This document shows positions 1 to 5,272 of a stretch of 8,581 nucleotides of DNA, one piece after another. Location of the stretch: positions 1-8,581 of the forward strand of contig JAFAVL010000195.1 of the NCBI GenBank assembly GCA_019242465.1, given 5' to 3'. The first letter of the stretch is position 1. Every line of letters starts with the position of its first letter. A model generated the notes under the pieces. It had not been told where the DNA came from. It saw only the letters and a program-made list of their open reading frames with translations, and ran no database searches. The DNA is from Chroococcidiopsidaceae cyanobacterium CP_BM_RX_35 (GTDB lineage Bacteria; Cyanobacteriota; Cyanobacteriia; Cyanobacteriales; Chroococcidiopsidaceae). The translations under genes were made by a program, and so were the position numbers.

Positions 1-75
1 CATATTTAGCAGCGTAAGAATTTGGCACTACAGTTGTAGATAAAATTAGGGTAAGGATGAATATGAAGGGTGCTG

Positions 76-344
76 ATGCAGGAAGAGTTCAACCTATTTC
101 CTAGCGGACAAGCTTTGGAAGCTCTGTGTGCATGGAGCGATAATCTCAAGTCATTCCAGCAACGAATCGGCAAATACTTTGCCCGTTCAGAAGCACTCAT
201 GAGCAGCCTTTGACTACATTCAAGCCTTGCTATATCCGGTAGACCGGAAAAATGGCTGGCAGATGGCAGAGCAGGTAGGGTATGCCAATTCCTATAGCTT
301 GCAGCACTTGTTGGGGAGAGCGATATGGGATGAGGAGCAAGTGT
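76..344 (+). pseudogene. IS701-family transposase, N-terminal fragment, frameshifted
   Basis: This is the start of a DDE transposase of the IS701 type. The ATG at 76 has an AAGGG 5 bases upstream. It opens a 45-codon reading frame (76-213) that begins MQEEFNLFPSGQALEAL and goes on with QQRIGKYFARSEA, which I recognise as the N-terminus of cyanobacterial IS701 transposases. The family sequence then continues one frame over, from 206, as AFDYIQALLYPVDRKNGW and later QMAEQVGYANSYSLQHLLGR. A 1-base insertion or 2-base deletion between about 196 and 206 therefore breaks the gene. Similarity stops after WDEEQV at about 344, where an IS6 end begins. The catalytic residues lie further downstream in the family and are absent. 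Only about 90 of an expected 400 or so residues remain, so the fragment cannot be functional. Whether bases 1-75 contain the true IS701 end is unclear. Confidence 0.85.
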
Positions 345-621
345 GGGTTGTGTCGCAAAAAGAGAAGGAGATGGTAGGGTAGGAAAGCTTCATTGTTACC
401 GATCAGCTTCCAATGTCTACTCCCCCTATATTCAAGTGGCGTCATTTCCAGGCAGAGCTCATCCTCGTGAATGTGAGATGGTATTGTCGGTATGCCCTGT
501 CCTATCGAGACTTGGAGGAAATGATGCAGGAACGGGGAGTGGAAGTAGACCACTCAAAGATCAACCGTTGGGTGTTGAAGTATGTCCCAGAATTGGACAA
601 GCAAATCCGTCCTCAGTTGAG
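345..621 (+). mobile_element. IS6-family insertion sequence, left-end fragment
   Basis: The bases from 345/346, GGGTTGTGTCGCAAAAAG, resemble the known IS6-family terminal repeat (GGTTCTGTTGCAAAGT in IS26-like elements). They lie where the IS701 homology stops and 67 bases before the IS6 transposase start codon, which is where an IS6 left end should be. The element ends abruptly at about 611-621, where the sequence changes to a minus-strand transposase of another family. No right end is present in the window, so a target duplication cannot be checked. The terminal repeat was judged by eye against the family consensus. Confidence 0.7.
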
Positions 622-622
622 A
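413..622 (+). pseudogene. IS6-family transposase, N-terminal fragment
   Basis: The 70 residues encoded here, starting MSTPPIFKWRHFQAE and including ILVNVRWYCRYALSYRDLEE and VEVDHSKINRWVLKY, are the helix-turn-helix N-terminus of IS6-family DDE transposases. The family continues after RPxLR with a segment such as STNDSWRVDETYIKVKG that holds the first catalytic aspartate. Here the match is lost at codon 70 (620-622). The frame runs on through unrelated sequence to a stop at 689-691, so the nominal 92-residue product has about 22 foreign residues at its end. No catalytic residue is present. No convincing Shine-Dalgarno sequence precedes the ATG at 413. The gene is a dead fragment joined to a DUF6399-like transposase running in the opposite direction. 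Confidence 0.88.
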
Positions 623-1404
623 TTTTCTACCAAAGAACTGGCTCTGGGAGTTTGTTGCAGCGCCTGGTTCACTGCCGCCATCAGGAGATGAAATTTTCCT
701 GATACATAGATGGTGTAAATGATTCCAGCGTTGCCAATAGGGGCAAGAAGAGCGCTTTTTTCTGTGCAGGAGGCAGACAGCCCGAACTAGATAGAGAAGA
801 GTATCAAAGCGTTGGGCAATCTCAACCAGTTTCTCATCTAACACCTGGGCGAAAGCCAGCAGGTCGTCCCGTTGATTCTTGAGAGCCGTCCTGAGAGGAC
901 GAAGGTGATGTGCCAGTAGGTTTTCCCGTTGGCTTAATTCGGCAACGATGAAATCAAACAGTTCTTGTCGCTCTTCCCATGCGGGATCAGCTAGTGCCAG
1001 AATATCATGGCTGAGCCACTGGATTAAAATCTTGACATCATTAGCCAGTTGCAGGGCTTGGAGTTGAGCTCGACGAGCCAGGGTCAGTTTGGTGGAGAGG
1101 GTGTGACCTCGACCTTGTAGTTTGGCTTTATCCATAAGAACTGTGGCAGATCAGGATTAATGCCAAGATCAATTGCCAGAGCCAGGTCTTGGTAATGGGC
1201 AGGTAGAAGAGTACCTCCGACTCATCTGTTGCGGCACTGAAGGCAGAATCGAGTGCTTCATTCGCTTTTTGCCCCTGAAGGCAAGAGAAACTTCCGACTC
1301 ACCTGTTGTTGCACTGCTAGATGGCTTAGAGGTTGAGTTTTCGAGAGAACTTCAATGGCTAAGGTTTTCCGAGCAGCAGGAGGTAGGCTGGCAGCAACCG
1401 ACAT
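611..1404 (-). pseudogene. DUF6399-like cyanobacterial transposase, decayed and internally deleted
   Basis: Four pieces in changing frames resemble one protein family, a transposase-like cyanobacterial group I associate with DUF6399. From the ATG at 1404 the first reads MSVAASLPPAARKTLAIEVL and then QPLSHLAVQQQVSRKFL, ending at a stop at 1258-1260. After a frameshift comes QKANEALDSAF and TDESEVLFYLPITKTWLW, then LILALILICHSSY (about 1271-1130). The frame then jumps to MDKAKLQGRGHTLSTKLTLA, running through the QLQALQLANDVKILIQWLSH segment to about 707. Two further shifts lead to MAAVNQALQQTPRASSLVEN (681 to about 620). CHSSY sits directly against MDKAKLQG, although in the family as I recall it a long central part separates them, so a large internal deletion is inferred. 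The extreme C-terminus is replaced by the IS6 fragment. The family label is from memory; that the pieces form one broken gene is much surer. Confidence 0.75.
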
Positions 1405-1481
1405 GGGATGACTCATTCTTCAGTCAAAGCAGATACAACACCAAATCATGAGTATCTCTCATCGTCTCTCCCACTTCAAAC
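1405..1481. other. Join between transposase remnant and sensor remnant
   Basis: These 77 bases lie between the start codon of the minus-strand transposase and the first recognisable sensor codons at about 1482. They should hold the transposase leader, possibly the outer end of that element, and the point where the sensor gene was cut. I could not identify a terminal inverted repeat. The sensor frame is closed by a TGA at 1449-1451, and the residues translated between there and about 1482 do not resemble the family. Confidence 0.4.
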
Positions 1482-1890
1482 CTTTTTAACTGGCTGCATC
1501 ATCCGGATCGCAACAGCAGCTTGGAAGGCATCTTGGTGGTGCCGCAGGGTGCCATGCTGATCAGTTCACGTCCCATCCTGCCCAGCAAAGAAGACAGAGG
1601 CTCCATCCGGGGCAGTTTTATTGTGGGACGGTTACTCAATGCCGGGGAAGTAGCGCAGCTATCGAGGATTGCGCGTCTCCCAATCGACTTGCAGGCAGTG
1701 AATGACCCTAATCTGCCGCCTGACTTTCAAATGGCCCGTGCTGCTTTATCCCGGCAAGATTCATTCTTATTCCAAAACCAAGGCGATCGGGCGATCACAG
1801 ACTACGCGCTGATCAAAGACATTTACAATCAGCCGGCCCTGCTGCTGCGAGTAGTAATGCCCAGAGACATCTACAAACAGGGGCAGCGCA

Positions 1891-1977
1891 GTTTTCTTTA
1901 CCTGATTAGCGCGGTGATTTTGGCCGGCTTGATTTTTGGTCTGGTGACCCTGCTGTTGCTGCAACGACTGGTGCTCT
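1891..1977 (+). other. Transmembrane segment of the broken sensor
   Basis: A run of about 25 hydrophobic residues (SFLYLISAVILAGLIFGL followed by VTLLLL) precedes LQRLVLSR, the usual positively charged cytoplasmic boundary. In an intact sensor this is the second membrane helix, linking CHASE4 outside to HAMP inside. The nonsense codon follows four codons after this helix, so the upstream product would be a membrane stub with no signalling part. Confidence 0.8.
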
Positions 1978-2555
1978 CGCGCGTAGCCTGACTGAGTAAG
2001 GATGTGCGGCAGATTGGCGAGAAGCGCAATTTTTCCCTGCGAGTTGATGTGTCCGGCAATGATGAACTACCGATGCTGGCAAGTGATATCAACAGGATGT
2101 TAGTGGCACTGGAGCAATCGCAACAAGCAATTTCGCAAAAGAACCAGGAGATGTCAGGCTATATCCGGCAAGTCGAGCAGGTGATTGAAGCCGCCACCGC
2201 TGTAGAAACCAATACCTTCAAGCCAGAGCAATTAAATGGTGTTGCCGCCCGGAGTGACAAGCTGGGGCAACTAGCACAAGTCTTTACCCGCATGGTGCGA
2301 ACGGTGACGACGCGAGAACAAGAATTAGCAGAGGCAAAGGAACAGCTTGAAGCGGTTCTCGATGCGGTGCCCGGAACCATTTCCTGGATTAATTCGAGTG
2401 GAGTTTATCTCGGTGTCAATCGTCGGCTGGCAGAGGCCTGGAATCTGACTCAGGATGCGTTCATTGGCAAAGAAATCGGCTTCCACAAGGACGGTTCTCA
2501 ATTTGTAGACTTTATGCGTCAATTTCTTGTGAGTGAGGAGAAATCTGCTGCCCAG

Positions 2556-2563
2556 GCGATCGC
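2556..2563. repeat. HIP1 octamer GCGATCGC
   Basis: Exact GCGATCGC palindrome inside the first PAS-coding region. This highly iterated palindrome is overrepresented in many cyanobacterial genomes and supports the taxonomic reading. Confidence 0.8.
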
Positions 2564-3197
2564 AGTTCCCCTCAAGGGTGCGGTAAAGTATTACCTGGTA
2601 GCAGCGCAGAAGTATCAGAACCGGACAGCCACCGTCACAGTTGGAATTGATATTACTGAGCGCAAGCAAGCTGAAGAAGCCCTGCGTCTAGCGGAAGCCA
2701 AATATCGGGGCATTTTTGAACATGCGGTTGAGGGCATTTTTCGCTCGCCCCCTGATGGGCAATACATTGAGGTTAACCCCGCGATGACAGCCCTGTTTGG
2801 CTATGAGTCCCCTGAGTCCATGACGCAGCAGATCGCTGATTTATCGCAGCAGATTTATGCAGAACAGGGCGATCACGATACCTTCAAGCAATTAATGGCA
2901 GAACAGGATGAAATCAAAGATTTTGAATATCAAGCCTATCGACGAGATGGTAGTTTATTCTGGGTGTTAGAGTGGGCAAGAGCCGTGCGGGATGCTCAAG
3001 GGAATTTGCTTTACTACGAAGGAAGCTGCGTCGATGTAACGAAACGTAAACAAGAAGAAGCGGTGCTCAAGCAACAGTTGCAGGAATTGAAAATAGAAAT
3101 TGACCAAACCAAGCGAGCGCGTGAAGTGGCTGCTATCACAGAAACAGATTACTTTCAACAGTTACTGGAAGAGGCAGATAGTTTACGCTTCAATGAA

Positions 3198-3222
3198 GGC
3201 GTTGCTGAATGAGCAGTGCTGC
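3198..3222 (+). repeat. Left terminal inverted repeat of the plus-strand IS1 copy
   Basis: GGCGTTGCTGAATGAGCAGTG pairs with the complement of 3975-3995 and with the outer end of the second IS1 copy (complement of 4356-4376, GGCATTGCTGAATGAACGGTG). Three copies of the same end in one locus define the element boundary well. Confidence 0.85.
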
Positions 3223-3258
3223 TAAAAAGAAAGAGCCAACAGAACCCTGTCAAACTAC

Positions 3259-3972
3259 ATGAAATGTCCGCAGTGTCAATCCTCCAACCTTCGCAAAGAT
3301 GGTCGTCAGAATCGAAAACAAAGGTTTGAATGTAAAGATTGTGGTCGCCTTTTCCGAGAGTCTTACGAAGTTAAAGGTTATCATTCCCAATTCAAAAAGA
3401 TTTGTCTAGAGATGTACTTGAATGGCATGGGATTTCGCGCTATTGCTCATAGTTATAGGAATTCACCATACAACTATTATAAACTGGGTCAAAGAGTCAG
3501 CAGATAAGTTGCCAGAAGATGAAGAAGACCATCCAATTGTAGCCGAGTTAGATGAACTTCAAACCTATATTGGTCGGAAAACTGACAGAATTTGGCTTTG
3601 GAAAGCTATCAATCATCATGCTCCTGGCATTTTAGCTATAGAAATAGGCGATGGTAGTGGTCGAACTTTCGCCAAGCTCTGGAAGAGAATTAGAACTTGG
3701 GAAAGTAGAAAATATTTAACGGATGGATATTGTGTTTATGCTAATTATATTAATCTAGAAAAGCATTTAGTGCTACCCAAAATTCTATTGACGAGAGTTG
3801 AAGGAGAAAATACGAGATTACGACCGGAGGCGGAGCGTCTCCGGCTCCGCATTATCTAGCTAGACTACATCGAGCAACTCTTTGTTACTCCAAATCTCAA
3901 GAGATGTTACGACATTCGGTACGACTATTAATGCACTATTTAAGATTTTGGATAATTCCCCCTGCTAGCTGA
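3259..3972 (+). pseudogene. IS1-family transposase with two frame-breaking insertions
   Basis: The ATG at 3259 begins MKCPQCQSSNLRKDGRQNRK. This gives an N-terminal zinc ribbon (CxxC twice: CPQC and CKDC) and a helix-turn-helix region (MYLNGMGFRAIA), followed by the DDE core. One extra base near 3450 moves the frame to IGIHHTTIINWVKESADKLP. That frame carries the likely catalytic residues: D of AELDELQTYIG (3551), D of TDGYCVY (3722) and E of RVEGENTRLR (3800-3808). A 26-bp insert at 3824-3849 shifts the frame back to the original one, which continues as HYLARLHRATLCYSKSQEML and ends FWIIPPAS at the stop 3970-3972. Removing the 27 extra bases leaves 229 codons, a normal size for cyanobacterial IS1 transposases. 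The second copy in this window reads through the first site without a shift, so this is decay, not the programmed -1 frameshift of IS1 itself. Confidence 0.9.
3824..3849. repeat. 26-bp GC-rich palindrome-like insert inside the IS1 transposase gene
   Basis: The insert lies between the codons for TRLR and HYLAR, which are contiguous in IS1-family transposases. It contains two interlocked inverted pairs: CCGGAG (3824-3829) with CTCCGG (3839-3844), and CGGAG (3831-3835) with CTCCG (3845-3849). It is far more GC-rich than the surrounding transposase gene. Very small mobile palindromic repeats of about this size are known in cyanobacterial genomes, and this looks like one. I cannot assign it to a named family. 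The exact edges are uncertain by a base or two because of the C next to each side. Confidence 0.7.
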
Positions 3973-3995
3973 TCCACTGTTCATTCAGTAACGCC
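3969..3995 (-). repeat. Right terminal inverted repeat of the plus-strand IS1 copy
   Basis: Read on the minus strand from 3995 this is GGCGTTACTGAATGAACAGTG followed by GATCAG. It overlaps the transposase stop codon (3970-3972). It is fused in frame to the truncated second IS1 transposase, giving that fragment a nonsense tail ALLNEQWIS. Confidence 0.85.
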
Positions 3996-4312
3996 TTCCG
4001 ACCAATAAAGGTTTGAAGTTCGTCTAACTCAGCTACAATCGGATGGTCTTCTTCATCTTCCGGCAATTCTTCTGCCGACTCTTTAACCCAGTTCATGATG
4101 CTCGCATGATGAATACATGTAACTCGTTCAATAGCGCGGAATTCCATGCCATTTAAGTACATCTCTAAACAATTTTTTTTGACTTGAAGATGATAACCTC
4201 TAGCTTCGTAAGAATCTCGGAAAAGACGGTCACAATCCTTACATTCAAACCTTTGTTTTCGATTCTGATAACCATTACGAAGGTTAGAGGATTGACACTG
4301 CGGACATTTCAT
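3996..4312 (-). pseudogene. IS1-family transposase, N-terminal half
   Basis: From the ATG at 4312 the frame reads MKCPQCQSSNLRNGYQNRKQ, with the zinc-ribbon pairs CPQC and CKDC. It continues through the helix-turn-helix (MYLNGMEFRAIERVTCIHHA and SIMNWVKESAEELPEDEE) to AELDELQTFIGRK, just past the first catalytic aspartate. The open frame runs on to a stop at 3965-3967, but its last nine residues are encoded by the neighbouring IS1's inverted repeat. The second aspartate and the glutamate of the DDE triad are missing. This copy is useful as an intact-frame reference for the region where the other copy has its 1-base insertion. It might still encode a short DNA-binding protein, but nothing indicates expression. 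Confidence 0.88.
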
Positions 4313-4321
4313 ATAGTTTAA

Positions 4322-4358
4322 GTGGATTTTGCTAACTCTCTTCTTCTAGCAAATCCAC
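4322..4358 (-). repeat. Hairpin-forming inverted repeat in the IS1 leader
   Basis: GTGGATTTTGCTA at 4322-4334 and TAGCAAATCCAC at 4347-4358 are complementary with one bulged T, leaving a loop of about 12 bases. The stem lies between the terminal repeat and the transposase start codon at 4312, and its outer arm overlaps the inner part of the terminal repeat. Several insertion sequences are known to use such leader stems to suppress translation from transcripts entering from outside. That role here is inference. Confidence 0.6.
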
Positions 4359-4376
4359 CGTTCATTCAGCAATGCC
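4345..4376 (-). repeat. Terminal inverted repeat of the truncated minus-strand IS1 copy
   Basis: Read from 4376 on the minus strand it begins GGCATTGCTGAATGAACGGT and continues GGATTTGCTAG. It matches the right end of the other copy (GGCGTTACTGAATGAACAGT then GGATCAGCTAG), which suggests that the family's terminal repeat extends to about 32 bases. Confidence 0.8.
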
Positions 4377-4420
4377 TACCCAAAAGGGTCAGCGCTGGGT
4401 AGTTCACACCATGCCCAAAT

Positions 4421-5260
4421 CTAAAAAAGATGAGTGTTTTTGTGTCTTATTCGTCGATAAAGTTCTTCCATCGTCTCGATAAACGAACTCTCTTTGGGCC
4501 AAAAGGGCGGAAAGTCACCTTGCTTTTTCACTAAAATAGCTGGAACACTAGCTTGTGAAGCTGGTTCAATAATTTGGGGCGGGCGTTTTGCCCCATGCCA
4601 AAAGTCCTTTAAACTCGCAACGGCGACCGACGATTGCAGAGTAGGTCTTGTGTAATAAGTGGGATCGGGGTCAGGTGCAGTTTTTTCTAACGCTAATTCT
4701 GCCGATAGGGCTTGTCCTAAAGGCGATTTGGTCAGTTCTTTTTGGAGGGACTCTCTCGATAGCCCCCGCAGTTCAAACAACAAAAATGGCTCCTGGTCTA
4801 ACCGAGCTGCTAGCAAGTAGTACACTCCAGCAATGTGCTTACAGGGGTTGCTCCAGTCGGGACAGGAACATGAAGTCTTGAAATCGTCTTGGCGATGCGG
4901 CAGCAGGTGCAGATCTAGTTTGGCAAAGGCATCTTCGATATTGTCAGGCATTTCATTGAGCATCAGTCGGGAAATTAAACTGGCTTTGGAGGCAACGTAG
5001 GCGATCGCCGCTGACCAATTGGCAGCGCTGATGGGCTTAAACTCAATCGTGGTGATGTAGAGAGGTTCTTTATACACCCCAAAGTATGGATTCACCGAAC
5101 CGCGCACTTGAGCCTTGATCAATCCATCCTCAATCTCGAAGCTTTTCACCTTGCCTCCTCGTGCATAGGAACGGCCCCGACTTAAGCGCCCTGAATCCAT
5201 GATTTTTTCTAATGCTGCAATGAACCGCTGTCCCCACCATGTCCGACTAAATTGAGCCAT
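4421..5260 (-). CDS. SWIM zinc-finger domain protein
   Basis: This encodes a 279-residue cytoplasmic protein with a SWIM zinc finger of the form CxC-x6-CxH: C131, C133, C140 and H142, within SCSCPDWSNPCKHIAGVYY. SWIM domains bind zinc and are thought to contact DNA or protein. In bacteria the gene is often found beside a SNF2-type helicase, as it is here. The N-terminus (MAQFSRTWWGQRFIAALE, then an arginine/glycine-rich stretch SRGRSYARGGKV) is typical of these bacterial proteins. The start at 5260 is supported by GGAG at 5269-5272, eight bases upstream. That site overlaps the helicase's last codons, so translation is probably coupled. The C-terminus ends 44 bp from the IS1 end and looks complete. 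No membrane segment or signal peptide is seen. The exact biochemical role of the pair is unknown to me; it probably assists or targets the helicase. Confidence 0.92.
   Translation of the reverse strand: MAQFSRTWWGQRFIAALEKIMDSGRLSRGRSYARGGKVKSFEIEDGLIKAQVRGSVNPYFGVYKEPLYITTIEFKPISAANWSAAIAYVASKASLISRLMLNEMPDNIEDAFAKLDLHLLPHRQDDFKTSCSCPDWSNPCKHIAGVYYLLAARLDQEPFLLFELRGLSRESLQKELTKSPLGQALSAELALEKTAPDPDPTYYTRPTLQSSVAVASLKDFWHGAKRPPQIIEPASQASVPAILVKKQGDFPPFWPKESSFIETMEELYRRIRHKNTHLF
5001..5008. repeat. HIP1 octamer GCGATCGC
   Basis: Exact GCGATCGC palindrome within the SWIM gene, the second in the window. It occurs in an ordinary chromosomal gene, which supports a cyanobacterial host and not just cyanobacterial transposons. 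Confidence 0.8.
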
Positions 5261-5272
5261 AATCCTTACTCC
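5261..5272 (-). promoter_or_regulatory. Ribosome-binding site of the SWIM gene, overlapping the helicase stop
   Basis: On the minus strand GGAG (5272-5269) lies eight bases before the ATG at 5260, and AAGGA (5267-5263) lies only two bases before it. The helicase TAA (5268-5266) sits between GGAG and the ATG. The five-base intergenic gap with an overlapping Shine-Dalgarno points to one transcript and coupled translation. It also settles the SWIM start. Confidence 0.75.

Larger units (their letters stand above)
1482..3212 (+). pseudogene. CHASE4-HAMP-PAS-PAS membrane sensor, 5'-truncated with internal stop
   Basis: One reading frame contains, in order: the end of an extracytoplasmic CHASE4 domain (about 1482-1890, with SSLEGILVVPQGAMLISSRP and FIVGRLLNAGEV), a membrane helix (about 1891-1977, LISAVILAGLIFGLVTLLLL), a HAMP linker (about 1980-2130), a coiled coil, one PAS domain (about 2340-2670, ending DITERKQAEEAL), a second PAS (about 2700-3045, ending VDVTKRKQEEAVL) and a C-terminal coiled coil. 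The first membrane segment and the first part of CHASE4 are missing. An in-frame TGA at 1989-1991 interrupts SRVA*LSKDVRQIGEKRN, where relatives have arginine, so CGA to TGA explains it. No GGDEF, kinase or cyclase domain follows. The C-terminal IEIDQTKRAREV and TETDYFQQLLEEA segments resemble short cyanobacterial sensors that also lack an output domain. The last four residues (GVAE) and the stop come from the IS1 end at 3198. Confidence 0.85.
3198..3995 (+). mobile_element. IS1-family insertion sequence, full-length but inactive (798 bp)
   Basis: The left end at 3198 begins GGCGTTGCTGAATGAGCAGTG. The complement of the right end, ending at 3995, begins GGCGTTACTGAATGAACAGTG, with 19 of 21 positions matching. 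These terminal inverted repeats enclose a single IS1-type transposase gene with a 61-bp leader. The left end lies in the sensor gene and supplies its last codons. The right end lies inside the coding region of another IS1 copy. Flanking bases on the two sides show no 8-9 bp target duplication (CTTCAATGAA on the left, TTCCGACCAA on the right), so at least one flank has been rearranged since insertion. Confidence 0.85.
3996..4376 (-). mobile_element. IS1-family insertion sequence, 5' half only
   Basis: The outer end at 4376, read on the minus strand, begins GGCATTGCTGAATGAACGGTG, the same terminal repeat as the neighbouring IS1 copy. A 64-bp leader and the first half of the transposase follow. 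The element stops at 3996, exactly where the right end of the plus-strand IS1 begins. The other half is not found on the far side of that element (left of 3198), so this copy was truncated by a deletion or rearrangement, not merely split by an insertion. Protein differences between the copies (for example RNGYQNRK against RKDGRQNRK) show they are diverged relatives, not recent duplicates. Confidence 0.85.

Noticed and set aside
230..553. 107-codon minus-strand open frame
   Set aside because: It runs opposite to the IS701 and IS6 fragments, which explain this sequence fully; a chance frame.
1216..1315. Imperfect direct repeat (1216-1238 and 1293-1315, 20 of 23 identical)
   Set aside because: The two copies encode different, plausible parts of the same transposase in different frames; it may be an old duplication or chance, and I could not decide.
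1173..1451. 92-codon plus-strand open frame beginning MPEPGLGNG
   Set aside because: It lies antisense to the N-terminal part of the DUF6399-like transposase pseudogene, and resembles no family I know.
2004..3212. Separate gene starting at the GTG at 2004
   Set aside because: The frame continues the upstream sensor without a shift, the GTG encodes a valine inside the HAMP linker, and the AAGGA before it is only one base away. The downstream part is better read as the rest of a broken gene.
3209..3249. Short gene starting at ATGA overlapping the sensor stop (MSSAAKKKEP...)
   Set aside because: These bases belong to the IS1 left end and leader, not to a host gene.
3259..3859. Programmed frameshift making one IS1 transposase from two frames
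   Set aside because: The shift is of the +1 type near 3450, whereas IS1 uses -1, and the second IS1 copy reads through the same region in one frame.
4386..4400. Terminator after the SWIM gene around the palindrome CAGCGCTG
   Set aside because: The stem is short and no T-run follows on the minus strand, so it is not a convincing intrinsic terminator.
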